Both the position numbers and the translations under genes were made by a program. Below, piece after piece: positions 23,721-32,374 of a stretch of DNA of 32,826 nt (the stretch's first letter is position 1; each line of letters starts with the position of its first letter). The stretch spans positions 1 through 32,826 of the forward strand of contig JAZLEZ010000026.1 in assembly GCA_045615505.1 (NCBI GenBank), in the 5' to 3' direction. The notes under the pieces are model-generated. The model saw only the letters and a program-made list of their open reading frames with translations. It was not told the DNA's origin and searched no databases. The stretch is from JAZLEZ01 sp045615505 (lineage in GTDB: Bacteria; Spirochaetota; Spirochaetia; Sphaerochaetales; Sphaerochaetaceae).

Positions 23721-24989
23721 ATGAAAAAAGTATTAGTTGTTGCTCTTGTGCTTATTTCTGCTTTTGTATTGTTTGCACAAGGCTCATCCGAGAGTGGAAA
23801 GACGGAACTCAATGTCATTATTTCACAGTACGGAAACTACACACAGGATTGGTGGCCTGTATTTGAAAAGAATTTTGAAGCTGCTAACCCTGATATCGAC
23901 CTCAACATCGAAATTGTATCTTGGAATGACCTTTATACAGTAGTCGGAACAAGAATTTCAACAAATCAGCAGCCGGATATTCTGAACATTGATACATTTG
24001 CTGATTATGTTGCGGATGACCTTCTTGTTCCTGCAGAGAAGTACACTTCAAGTGCTGTAAAAAACAAGATTTTCCCTGGGTTCTGGACGGCGAATGAAAT
24101 GGACGGAACTGTTTGGGCTCTTCCGATTCTTGCTTCTGCAAGAGCTCTCTTCTACAACAAAGACATCCTGAAGGCTGCCGGAGTTGCTGAAGCTCCAAAA
24201 ACTTGGGATGACATTCTTTCAGCTTGTGCAAAGATTAAGAAATATGATTCAAAGATTGTTCCTTGGTCTCTGGACATTTCAACAGACGAAGGTCAGGCAG
24301 CATTCTCATATTATTCATGGAACAACGGCGGCGGTTTCACAGATGCAAACGGCAATTGGGCAATTAACAGCAGTGAAAATATCGAAGCAGTTGAATTCAT
24401 GAAGAAAATCATTGACAACGGCTACACAGTATCCAATCCCTATACTGAAACCCGTTATCCTCAACAGGATGCTTTTGCTGCAGGTTCACTTGCTATGATG
24501 ATTGGACCTTGCAACCTCTATGATATTGCTTCCGGAGTCAACTTCGGAGTTGCTTCACTTCCTGTAAACAAGGGAAACAGTTCCGTCAACATGGGTGTAT
24601 GTGACAGACTTATGGTATTCAAGAAAGATGTTAAGGATGAGGCAAAGCGGCTCGCTGCTGTATCAAAGTTCTTTGATGCCTTCTATGATGAAAAGACTTA
24701 TGCCGAGTATATGGTATTTGAAGGATTCCTTCCTGTAACATCAGATGCAGCTGCTCTTCTTGCAAAGAATGCAGAACAGTTTGAAAAGGGCGGAAATGCA
24801 GGAAAGGGAAACAGCAAATACTTTGCTGACTTCAATGAAATTCTTGCTTCATGCAATTTCTATCCTACGGCAAAAACCGAGTGGAATGATGTTAAGCAGG
24901 GAGTTATCAAGGCAGAACAGGAAGCTTGTCTCGGACAGGTAACTGCAAAAGCTGCACTTGATGCACTTCAGAAACAGCTTGTAAAGTAA
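23721..24989 (+). CDS. ABC-transporter extracellular sugar-binding protein
   Basis: A 422-aa family 1 solute-binding protein. It begins with a signal peptide (MKKVLVVALVLISAFVLFA, residues 1-19). There is no lipobox cysteine, so it is either cleaved by signal peptidase I or held as a membrane-anchored periplasmic protein. The mature part shows the usual pattern: FEKNFEAANPDIDLNIEIVSW, QQPDILNIDTF, WALPILASARALFYNKDILKAAG and AAGSLAMMIGP. It delivers a sugar or oligosaccharide to the two permeases encoded next. A hairpin plus T-run after the gene could favour its production over that of the permeases. Confidence 0.93.
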   Translation: MKKVLVVALVLISAFVLFAQGSSESGKTELNVIISQYGNYTQDWWPVFEKNFEAANPDIDLNIEIVSWNDLYTVVGTRISTNQQPDILNIDTFADYVADDLLVPAEKYTSSAVKNKIFPGFWTANEMDGTVWALPILASARALFYNKDILKAAGVAEAPKTWDDILSACAKIKKYDSKIVPWSLDISTDEGQAAFSYYSWNNGGGFTDANGNWAINSSENIEAVEFMKKIIDNGYTVSNPYTETRYPQQDAFAAGSLAMMIGPCNLYDIASGVNFGVASLPVNKGNSSVNMGVCDRLMVFKKDVKDEAKRLAAVSKFFDAFYDEKTYAEYMVFEGFLPVTSDAAALLAKNAEQFEKGGNAGKGNSKYFADFNEILASCNFYPTAKTEWNDVKQGVIKAEQEACLGQVTAKAALDALQKQLVK

Positions 24990-25019
24990 TCAGTGCTGTT
25001 GTTTGTAATTCAGATTCAG

Positions 25020-25057
25020 TCATGGGCTGTCGGTTTCAGGCATCCCATGATTTTTTT
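25020..25057 (+). terminator. Hairpin with T-run between binding protein and permease genes (attenuator)
   Basis: TCATGGG (25020-25026) pairs with CCCATGA (25044-25050), with extra CTG/CAG pairing inside. TTTTTTT (25051-25057) follows immediately. It lies 31 nt past the binding-protein stop and 12 nt before the permease start. Since no new promoter is seen, partial termination is the likely role. Confidence 0.7.
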
Positions 25058-25068
25058 AGGAAAAGGAA

Positions 25069-25959
25069 ATGAAACAGATTTGTAGGAAGAATGATAATTC
25101 TGCTTATTTTTGGCTGATTCCGAGCCTTGTTCTGACAGTTGTGATGATTGCAATTCCGATTTTTACCGTTTTCAAGATGTCGATGGTTGAAATTTCGAAG
25201 TCGGGAATCTTAAAGCAATTCAACAATTTTGAAAACTTCAAAAGGATATTCTGTGAGAGTGCTTTCAGAAAAACACTTTCAAATACGCTGATTTGGACAA
25301 TATCCGTTGTAGGTATTTCCACCATACTCGGAATTATTATAGGTTTGGTACTTAATATTGAATTCAAATGCAGAAAGTTTATGCGAGCTTTGGTTGTATT
25401 TCCTTGGGCTACATCGCTTATCATTCAAGCCTTGATGTGGAAATATATCATTAATGCCGATTATGGCTCACTTAATGTAATTCTATGTAAGCTGGGCATT
25501 ATTTCTTCATATAAAAACTGGACGCCTACGGCTTCCGCATTCTTTGTTTGGGAGTGCTGGGTAGGAATCTTTGTTACAGTTCCTTTTGTTACTTTCTGTG
25601 TTCTTTCAGGATTGCAGAGTATAGGAAAAGAGTATTATGAATCAGCTGATGTTGATGGCGCTTCTTCATTCAGAAAATTCTTCAGTATTACACTTCCTCT
25701 TCTCAAAAAAAATCTGACTGTTTCAACGGTGTTGAACATAATCTATGTATTCAATTCTTTCCCGATTATTTGGACAATAACCAAAGGGGATCCTGCTGAC
25801 CAAACCCATACAATAGCTACATACATCTACGATTTGGCTTTCTACAACAGAAAATCGGGCGAGGCGGCCGCAGTTTCTGTCATAGGATTTGTCATCCTGT
25901 GTATTTTTGCAGGTACTTATATGATTTTCACCTTGAAATCGGAAAAGGAGGAGTTATGA
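25069..25959 (+). CDS. ABC sugar permease, MalF/UgpA-like
   Basis: A 296-aa inner-membrane subunit with six predicted helices, the first in LIPSLVLTVVMIAIPIFTVFKMS. The EAA loop that contacts the ATPase is visible as YYESADVDGASSFRKFFSITLP, about residues 187-208. It works with the downstream permease and the 23721 binding protein. AAAGGAA precedes ATG 25069. It overlaps the next gene by 4 nt (ATGA). No ATPase gene is present in the operon. Confidence 0.93.
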   Translation: MKQICRKNDNSAYFWLIPSLVLTVVMIAIPIFTVFKMSMVEISKSGILKQFNNFENFKRIFCESAFRKTLSNTLIWTISVVGISTILGIIIGLVLNIEFKCRKFMRALVVFPWATSLIIQALMWKYIINADYGSLNVILCKLGIISSYKNWTPTASAFFVWECWVGIFVTVPFVTFCVLSGLQSIGKEYYESADVDGASSFRKFFSITLPLLKKNLTVSTVLNIIYVFNSFPIIWTITKGDPADQTHTIATYIYDLAFYNRKSGEAAAVSVIGFVILCIFAGTYMIFTLKSEKEEL

Positions 25960-26798
25960 GCAATTCGCCGGATAAAAGTCCTATGAAAAAAACAGCTCTT
26001 TTTGTATTCTGCATGGTTCTTGCAATTATTATCCTTTTTCCGTATTTTGTAATGCTCACAACTGCTGCAAAACCTACAGAAGAACTATATGCAAGAGATA
26101 TGACTGTTCTTCCGAAAAACTGGCAAATGTCAAATTTCATCGATATATGGCAGAAAGCACCAATCGGAAAATTCTTTATGAATTCCGTAATAGTTGCAGG
26201 TGGCTCTACAATTCTTGCAATTTTCTGCGGAATCCCTGCCGCCTATGCTCTTGCCAGAATGAAATTCAAAGGTAAGATGATTTTTCTCGGTTTTGTAATC
26301 ATGAGTCAGATGTTTGCACCTGTAGTATTGCTTCCGGGAATTTACAAACTTATGGTAAACCTCAAGGCTACGGACAGTCTTATTGGTCTTATCCTGTTGA
26401 ACGGAGCATTCAATCAGGCTTTTGCAATTTGGCTGTTAAGAGGTACATTTCTTTCAATCAGTCCTGAAATGGAGCAGGCGGCAACTATCGACGGATGTAC
26501 TAAAATACAGGCAATGTTCCGTATTCTGTTGCCGATGGCAGCTCCGGGAATCGTTACTGCTCTGATTTTTATTTTCATCAATGCTTGGAATGAATACACT
26601 TTGGCTATGACTTTGGTTTCAACGGAAATGGTTAAACCGATTACAGTGGGTATCAATGTTTTCTATGGTTACAATATGATTCAGTGGCAGTATTTGTTTG
26701 CTACATCCATTTTTGCGACTATTCCTGTCCTTATTCTGTTCATGATGATTGAAAAACACCTTGTTTCAGGTCTTACTGCAGGAGGAGTTAAAGGCTGA
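25956..26798 (+). CDS. ABC sugar permease, MalG/UgpE-like
   Basis: A 280-aa second permease subunit. It has a cytoplasmic start (MSNSPDKSPMKKTALF), then six helices. The EAA loop is MEQAATIDGCTKIQAMFRILLP, and the family ending VSGLTAGGVKG is intact. The frame extends 19 codons upstream, but ATG 25956 is preceded by GGAGG and overlaps the upstream stop as ATGA, indicating tight coupling. The kinase gene begins 1 nt after its stop. Confidence 0.93.
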   Translation: MSNSPDKSPMKKTALFVFCMVLAIIILFPYFVMLTTAAKPTEELYARDMTVLPKNWQMSNFIDIWQKAPIGKFFMNSVIVAGGSTILAIFCGIPAAYALARMKFKGKMIFLGFVIMSQMFAPVVLLPGIYKLMVNLKATDSLIGLILLNGAFNQAFAIWLLRGTFLSISPEMEQAATIDGCTKIQAMFRILLPMAAPGIVTALIFIFINAWNEYTLAMTLVSTEMVKPITVGINVFYGYNMIQWQYLFATSIFATIPVLILFMMIEKHLVSGLTAGGVKG

Positions 26799-26799
26799 T

Positions 26800-27825
26800 A
26801 TGAAGGATGTTATTGAAGCCTTCGGCTTGAGATCTTCTCCCGAGCAGTGTTGTCCTTTCGGAAACGGACATATCAACGATACATTGCTTCTGAAAAGTGA
26901 CGGCGTAATCCTTCAGAGAATAAATACAGAAGTTTTCCCGAATGTTCCGAAGCTTATGGAAAACCTTACCGGTATTACCTCATTTTTGAAGAAAAAGATT
27001 GTTTGCAGAGGAGGCAACCCCGAGCGGGAAACAATTACTTTTCTTCCTACGAGGGAAGGATTATTTTTTCATAAGACAGAAGATGGCTCTTATTGGAGGG
27101 CAATGAATTATATTAAAGAGTCTGTAAGTTATGAAAAAGCAGAAAGTGCTTTTTCCTTTGAAGCTGCCGGAAGATGTTTCGGGCAGTTTCTGCAAGACCT
27201 TTGGGACTATCCGGTAAGCAGTCTGTATGAGATAATTCCCGGATTCCATAATACCAAGTTAAGATTATCTCAATTTGTTCAGTCCTGTGAATCAGACAAT
27301 GCCAAGAGGGCAGCAGGTGTAAAATATGAAATTGCATTTCTGCTTGAAAGAAAGAATTATGCAGGTATTCTTGATTCTTTCAATCTTCCTGTTAGGGTTA
27401 GTCATAACGATACGAAACTGAACAACATTCTTTTTGATAGAAAAACAAATCGTGGAATATGTGTTATCGACCTTGATACCGTAATGCCGGGTTTTGCGGC
27501 ATATGATTTCGGAGATGCTTTAAGAACCGGAGCTTGCACTGCTCGGGAAGATGAAAAAGAGCTTTCAAGGGTTCATTTCGACTTCGATTTGTATAATGCT
27601 TTCCGTTGTGGTTTTACTTCTTCTGCAAATCTTTCGGACAACGAACTGAAAACTCTCCCGTACGGGGCAATTGTAATAACCTATGAGCAGGCACTGAGAT
27701 TTCTTGCAGACTATCTTAATGGTGATATTTATTATAAAACAGCCTATCCCGAGCATAATCTTGTCAGAACAAGAACTCAAATAGCACTGCTTTCCGATAT
27801 GGAAAAGAAACTGAATATTCAATAA
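26800..27825 (+). CDS. NahK-like sugar 1-kinase (aminoglycoside-phosphotransferase fold)
   Basis: A 341-aa protein of the APH/choline-kinase superfamily. The Brenner motif HNDTKLNNILFD (202-213) supplies the catalytic Asp. CVIDLDTVMPGFAAYDFGDALRTGA (221-245) supplies the metal-binding Asp. The IDLDTVMPG and DFGDALR wording is characteristic of N-acetylhexosamine 1-kinases (NahK) of bifidobacteria and relatives. I infer phosphorylation of an incoming hexosamine or hexose at C1. It starts 1 nt after the permease gene (AAAGG before ATG 26800), so it is surely in the same operon, which supports a role in handling the imported sugar. The exact substrate is unknown. Confidence 0.8.
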   Translation: MKDVIEAFGLRSSPEQCCPFGNGHINDTLLLKSDGVILQRINTEVFPNVPKLMENLTGITSFLKKKIVCRGGNPERETITFLPTREGLFFHKTEDGSYWRAMNYIKESVSYEKAESAFSFEAAGRCFGQFLQDLWDYPVSSLYEIIPGFHNTKLRLSQFVQSCESDNAKRAAGVKYEIAFLLERKNYAGILDSFNLPVRVSHNDTKLNNILFDRKTNRGICVIDLDTVMPGFAAYDFGDALRTGACTAREDEKELSRVHFDFDLYNAFRCGFTSSANLSDNELKTLPYGAIVITYEQALRFLADYLNGDIYYKTAYPEHNLVRTRTQIALLSDMEKKLNIQ

Positions 27826-27853
27826 CATTGTACCAAAAGGGGCGAAAGGAAAT

Positions 27854-28795
27854 ATGGATATTCTGATGATATCTTTCAGAGCGATTCTTCCGGTTTTTGT
27901 TTTTATGTCAATCGGTTATTTCCTGAAGAAAATACGGTTTTTCAAAGACGGAACTGTCTCCGACCTAAACAAAACAGTGTTTAAGATTCTTTTGCCCATA
28001 TTCTGTTTTTCAAGTGTATGTGATGCGGATTTCAGAAACAGTATTGACGGCTTCGCCATCATATTCATTTTGGCTGTTATCTTTGCAGTATTTCTTGTCA
28101 GTTGGTTTGTCTTTTCCCGTACGGAAAAAGACAGAACCCGCATTCCTGTTCTGATTCAGGGTTTTTCCAAGTGTAATTTTGCCATTATGGGAGCACAGGT
28201 GGGGATGTCAATCTACGGTCAGGATATTGGAATGATTGCAGTTCTTGTTCCGTTCGTTGTAATGATTAATAACATTCTTGCCGTTTTTATTTTTGAATAT
28301 TACAGGGGCAATATACCGTCAGTAAAAACAATAGCAGTCAATATCATCAAAAATCCGCTCAATTTGGGTACATTATTGGGTTTACTGATAAAATTCTCCG
28401 GTATTGTAATACCTGATATCATTTATAACGATGTGCTGAAAAACCTTGCAGGAATGACTTCTCCTGTTTCCTTGATTGCACTTGGCGCCACATTTGAGTT
28501 TTCCAATTTTGCCAAGTATAAAAAACAGCTTGTCGGCTTTTTGGTTGCGCGTCACTTTGTTCTTCCTGCAATGCTTATCCCTTTGGGAATTTTATTCGGT
28601 TTAAGACGGACTTCACTGGCAGCTTTGGTTTTGTTTGCAGCGGGTCCGAATGCAGTAAATTCTTATCCTACGGCAGTTTATATGGGCGGTGATGGAGATC
28701 TCGCAAATGAAATAGTCGTTCTGACTTCTGTTTTGTGCATTATTTCAATGTTCCTTTCTTTCCTTGCGGTAGGAATGACTGTGGGCTTTTATTGA
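27854..28795 (+). CDS. AEC-family (auxin efflux carrier-like) transporter
   Basis: A 313-aa inner-membrane protein with about 10 helices. The N-terminal ILPVFVFMSIGYFLKKIRFF, the mid-protein GFSKCNFAIMGAQVGMSIYG, and the late segment FAAGPNAVNSYPTAVYMGGD are all typical of AEC carriers, which move organic acids such as malonate or malate. AAAGGAAAT precedes ATG 27854, 28 nt after the kinase, so it may be the operon's last gene. A possible terminator follows. Any link to the sugar cluster is unproven. Confidence 0.88.
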   Translation: MDILMISFRAILPVFVFMSIGYFLKKIRFFKDGTVSDLNKTVFKILLPIFCFSSVCDADFRNSIDGFAIIFILAVIFAVFLVSWFVFSRTEKDRTRIPVLIQGFSKCNFAIMGAQVGMSIYGQDIGMIAVLVPFVVMINNILAVFIFEYYRGNIPSVKTIAVNIIKNPLNLGTLLGLLIKFSGIVIPDIIYNDVLKNLAGMTSPVSLIALGATFEFSNFAKYKKQLVGFLVARHFVLPAMLIPLGILFGLRRTSLAALVLFAAGPNAVNSYPTAVYMGGDGDLANEIVVLTSVLCIISMFLSFLAVGMTVGFY

Positions 28796-28820
28796 TATTT
28801 CCGAAAAAGTTCTATACTGC

Positions 28821-28850
28821 AAACACTTTACGACAAAAACAGTGTTTTCA
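28821..28850 (+). terminator. Possible terminator after the AEC gene
   Basis: AAACACT (28821-28827) pairs with AGTGTTT (28841-28847), with a 13-nt loop and then TTCATTG. The stem is AT-rich and the T-run short, so this is a weak call. Confidence 0.4.
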
Positions 28851-28875
28851 TTGTCTCCAGCTGTGTTATCATTGA

Positions 28876-30531
28876 ATGATGATAAAACTGATTATAGAAA
28901 ACAAAGAGTATTCTTTTGAGGGGTTCCCCAAAGTATCTGACTGTTTGAAAAAGGCCGGTTTGACTATTTCCGGTACATATTCTGAAAATCCGTTTGTCGG
29001 TGCATTTTACAATTCAAGAGCAGTCTCGTTGACTTCTTCAGTCCAATCCTCCGGAAAACTGGAAGCAATCAGAGTTTTTGATTCTGTCGGAAGAAGAATT
29101 TACAGACACAGTATCTGCTATCTTCTTTGCTACTCGGCAAAGCTTGTTTATCCTAATCGCAGACTGGTAATAGGACACTCTTTGGGTGACGGGTTTTTCT
29201 TTTCTTTTTCAGATGACAAGGAATTTGATATTTCTCTGATTTCTTCAAAAATGGATAATCTTTGTAAGGAAAAACTTCCCATAGAAAAAAAATCTGTACC
29301 TTTTGAACAAGCGTATTCTTACTTTAAAGACAATAACTTTTTTGAAACTGCAAAACTCCTTTCTTTAAAAAACGATCCGGAAGTTGAAGTGTATTGCATA
29401 AATGACTACATGGATGTTGCTTATGAGCCGATAGTACACAATACGGGGATTCTAAGTACATGGGAATTGCGACCATACGGAAACGGTATGTTGCTTCGAT
29501 ATCCTGTATCTTCAGATACTTTGCATATTGCACCTGCTTTCAGAGATAACAAAAATCTGTTTGCGATTTTTGAAGAGTCCAAAAGATGGGGGAAAATACT
29601 GGGGGTTTCTTCTGTGGGTGAAATGAACAGAAAAATATCGAATGGTTCCGTTGACTCCTATGTAAGACTCTGTGAGTGTCTTCAAAGAAGAAAAATTGAT
29701 TCAATAGCAGATATGATATCGGAGAAAGGTGCAAAGGCTGTCTTTGTTGCAGGTCCTTCTTCTTCGGGAAAAACAACTTTTGCAAAAAAGCTTTGCGAAC
29801 AGCTGAGTATGTTGGGTTTCAAAACAATCAGAATCTCTCTTGATGATTATTACAGACACAGAACTGAACTGCCGTTAAATTCTAAAGGAGAACCCGATTA
29901 CGAGTGTCTTGAAGCCTTGAGGTTTGATCTTTTCAAACAGAACATTACAGATATTTTCAGCGGCAAGGAAGTGTTTCTGCCGGAATGGAATTTTGCAAAA
30001 CAGCAGCAGACTTTCAGAAAAGAAGCAGTAGAACTGACCGGGAATACTAAATTCGTCATAGAAGGCATCCATGGTCTCAATCCAAGATTTACGGATACAG
30101 TGTCTGAAAAAGAGCGTTTCTCTGTTTATATTTCTGCACTTACTCAACTTAATCTTGATGATCACAACAGAGTTTCTACAACAGACAACAGAATAATAAG
30201 AAGAATTGTCAGAGATTACAGAACTAGGGGAGTTCAAGCTCTTGAAACTCTGCAGATGTGGTCTGATGTGGAAAAAGGTGAGAGAATACACATCTTCCCA
30301 TTCCAAAATAATGCAGATGTTATGTTCAACAGTGCCTTGGATTATGAGCTGGGAGTGCTTTCAGCTTATGTTACCCCGCTTTTAATGGAAGTAGGACCCA
30401 ATAACGAACAGGCATACTCAATGGCAAGGAGACTTCTCCGTTTCCTGAATAATTTCTATTCGATTTCTGAAACCTTTGTTCCAAGCGATTCCATTCTCAG
30501 AGAATTCATCGGTCATAGTGATTATGAATGA
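28876..30531 (+). CDS. UdkA-type nucleoside (uridine) kinase with N-terminal TGS/ThrRS-like domain
   Basis: A 551-aa protein. The first 60-70 residues resemble a TGS domain, followed by a region like the second additional domain of threonyl-tRNA synthetase (to about 220). The C-terminal half is a P-loop kinase. Walker A GPSSSGKTTF starts near residue 293, SLDDYYRHRTELP is at about 322, and HGLNPRFTD and IRRIVRDYRTRG follow. The family phosphorylates uridine or related nucleosides for salvage, and the role of the ThrRS-like part is not understood. It starts at ATG ATG without a Shine-Dalgarno; TATCAT lies just upstream, so leaderless initiation is possible. It forms a single-gene unit between two accessory-looking regions. 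Confidence 0.88.
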   Translation: MMIKLIIENKEYSFEGFPKVSDCLKKAGLTISGTYSENPFVGAFYNSRAVSLTSSVQSSGKLEAIRVFDSVGRRIYRHSICYLLCYSAKLVYPNRRLVIGHSLGDGFFFSFSDDKEFDISLISSKMDNLCKEKLPIEKKSVPFEQAYSYFKDNNFFETAKLLSLKNDPEVEVYCINDYMDVAYEPIVHNTGILSTWELRPYGNGMLLRYPVSSDTLHIAPAFRDNKNLFAIFEESKRWGKILGVSSVGEMNRKISNGSVDSYVRLCECLQRRKIDSIADMISEKGAKAVFVAGPSSSGKTTFAKKLCEQLSMLGFKTIRISLDDYYRHRTELPLNSKGEPDYECLEALRFDLFKQNITDIFSGKEVFLPEWNFAKQQQTFRKEAVELTGNTKFVIEGIHGLNPRFTDTVSEKERFSVYISALTQLNLDDHNRVSTTDNRIIRRIVRDYRTRGVQALETLQMWSDVEKGERIHIFPFQNNADVMFNSALDYELGVLSAYVTPLLMEVGPNNEQAYSMARRLLRFLNNFYSISETFVPSDSILREFIGHSDYE

Positions 30532-30554
30532 ATTTCATAGGCAGAGGAAATATT

Positions 30555-30704
30555 ATGCAGAATACAACAGTTTGTCCCAATGAAGAACTCAGAAACAGAA
30601 CAATAGATTTTTTGAAATTTGTTTTTAAACGCAAAGGCAAATTCAAGATTTATGAAGGCAGTTTTGAATGTCCCTCTATGTCTATCTTATTCATCCTATT
30701 GTAA
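30555..30704 (+). other. Small ORF (49 aa) running through a MITE fragment
   Basis: GAGGAAATATT precedes ATG 30555, and the frame stays open to TAA 30702-30704. The first about 20 residues (MQNTTVCPNEELRNRTIDFL) precede the repeat. The rest (KRKGKFKIYEGSFE...) is encoded by the MITE right-end fragment. The same peptide pattern, VFK-x-KGKFKIYEGSFE, is readable in the 9221-9388 element. This may be the start of a gene cut short by the element, or chance. Expression is unproven. Confidence 0.25.
30615..30676 (+). repeat. Right-end fragment of the MITE family
   Basis: About 62 nt matching 9325-9388 of the full element, including a 27-nt stretch with no difference around GGCAAATTCAAGATTTATGA. It ends in a decayed terminal repeat (CAGTTTTGAATGTCCCTC) followed by TA at 30677. 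The left half is absent. It sits in the 275-nt interval between the nucleoside kinase and the HAD gene. Confidence 0.75.
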
Positions 30705-30712
30705 AGAGTATT

Positions 30713-30805
30713 ATGTGGCTGTTTGATATCGGATCAATTGTCAGAACTTGTGCGACATTATTGATTGCGGTATCACTCAGTTTCCTCATCACAGAAAAAA
30801 CTTAA
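30713..30805 (+). other. Possible 30-aa hydrophobic peptide
   Basis: ATG 30713 with AAAGAG a few bases upstream opens a 30-codon frame ending at TAA 30803-30805. It encodes one hydrophobic helix (about residues 13-26, CATLLIAVSLSFLI) between short polar ends. It could be a small membrane peptide or the end of a gene whose start was lost at the neighbouring MITE fragment. Too short to judge. Confidence 0.2.
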
Positions 30806-30806
30806 G

Positions 30807-32324
30807 TCATTTATATGAATGATATCCCGGATAATTTTTCAGGAATCCGTATTTTATTCCGGGTAGCAAACTGTTTTCATCATCAGCTTTTACAATAACA
30901 GAGAAATTATTGATTATTTCCTCTGTGGTTAAGTTGTGACTGACAAAATACTCCAGCTCTATATAATTGTCGGAGTTCCGGAAAAGCTTTTCTTCTGTTT
31001 CTCCGTATTTAATTGTGTAATTAGACGGGCGCAAACTTCTCAAACCGTTTTCATCACGCCCCTGCAGTACATACAAAGTATCGTTGTTTTTTCTGGCTTT
31101 TGAGTAGTTGTAATTAAGATAATCCTTCTGGTATATTGCAAGTTCTGCAATAAGCCCTCCGCCGTCGGTTACTTTACGATCTGCACGATTGAAACAGACG
31201 ACCAATTCCAAACTTGCAAACTCAGTACAGAAATTGAAATCGCCTGTTGAATCCATAAATCCCGCAGATGGTCCCTTCCCGTATCGGTGAACCAGAACAT
31301 TTGAGATTGCTGTTACTTTTCCAGGTCCCTGAGTTTGGGTTCCTTCCGGTACAGTATCTTTCGCCCACTTTCCTTTCGGCCCGGCTAGCCAACCGTACCC
31401 TGTTGAATAATCATATTCATTTACAAAGACACCGTTTTCGATTTTGTTAATCATTCCGAGGACACCTGTTACATAATCATGTAAACCCCAGGCATCTATT
31501 GCAGCACGGATTACATCCAATGCGGATGCAGAGCAAACCCATACATCTATTCCGTTTTTATCGAGAGCTTTCATCAACTCCCTTACATTGTCTGTTACTT
31601 GAATTCCGTTTTTAAACTTGTAGCTCACAGGTCCGACAAGGGATTCCACAGTTGTCGGAGAATTCCACTGTTCTTCGTATGTTTCCGTTTTCGAATAGAA
31701 ACTATGTGAAGCAAAGGCAAGATCATATACTTCCTGTTCGGTCATGCCTGTGAACCAGTATGTAATCCAAGGATATGCAACATCGGCGGATTCATTGTCA
31801 AAAATAAGATCATACATTGCTCTCATCTTTGTTGCAAATTCTTTCCACATAGGTTCCTGTTGTATTTTAACAACAGTTCTTTCATCCAAGCCGGCTGCCG
31901 TTATTTCATATCTCTGATAGAGATCCGAATATGCTTTTGTTATGTCAGTTATCCAATCATTGTAAGAACCTTTTCCGTATCCTAAGTCAGAGAGATCCTG
32001 ATTCAGATTGCTGAGTTGAGTTTTAAGTACAACGGGTAATTCTTCAGGACTGATTGCAAATGCCATATGTTTAAGCTGATATATTGCAAGCTGTTCTTCA
32101 ACATCGAAGATTGCAGATGTATTGTCAAAATCAAAAACTGCGTATTTTCCATCGTTTTCAGATGTATTACTTAAAAAATCGTTTATTGAAGTTTTCACAT
32201 CATCTGCCCAGTTTTCGTGATTTACATTTATGGCTGTTGTTGAACAGCATGAAAAAGAAAACAGTACAGCTAAAACCAGCATTATTTTAAATACAGTCAA
32301 ATATTTTTTCATAAAGATTCTCAT
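30807..32324 (-). CDS. HAD-superfamily phosphatase lipoprotein
   Basis: A 505-aa secreted protein. It starts with a basic stretch, a hydrophobic helix (about 10-22) and SFSCCST, a relaxed spirochaetal lipobox with Cys26 or Cys27, so it is probably a lipoprotein. The catalytic HAD motif I is DFDNT (65-69). Motif II is VWVCSAS, and a motif IV-like MDSTGD lies further on. A long insertion between motifs I and II forms the cap. It should hydrolyse a phosphate ester outside the cytoplasm; the substrate is unknown. At about 500 aa it is large for class B/C acid phosphatases. ATG 32324 has AGGA 7 nt upstream; a later in-frame ATG at 32312 is poorer. Confidence 0.85.
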   Translation of the reverse strand: MRIFMKKYLTVFKIMLVLAVLFSFSCCSTTAINVNHENWADDVKTSINDFLSNTSENDGKYAVFDFDNTSAIFDVEEQLAIYQLKHMAFAISPEELPVVLKTQLSNLNQDLSDLGYGKGSYNDWITDITKAYSDLYQRYEITAAGLDERTVVKIQQEPMWKEFATKMRAMYDLIFDNESADVAYPWITYWFTGMTEQEVYDLAFASHSFYSKTETYEEQWNSPTTVESLVGPVSYKFKNGIQVTDNVRELMKALDKNGIDVWVCSASALDVIRAAIDAWGLHDYVTGVLGMINKIENGVFVNEYDYSTGYGWLAGPKGKWAKDTVPEGTQTQGPGKVTAISNVLVHRYGKGPSAGFMDSTGDFNFCTEFASLELVVCFNRADRKVTDGGGLIAELAIYQKDYLNYNYSKARKNNDTLYVLQGRDENGLRSLRPSNYTIKYGETEEKLFRNSDNYIELEYFVSHNLTTEEIINNFSVIVKADDENSLLPGIKYGFLKNYPGYHSYK

Positions 32325-32374
32325 TTAGGATTCCTGATACTCCAAAAATATTATCTTATAGTCCCTCTGTAAAA

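Noticed and set aside
27565..27828. 87-aa minus-strand ORF in the kinase gene
   Set aside because: It lies wholly within the conserved kinase frame and has no supporting features.
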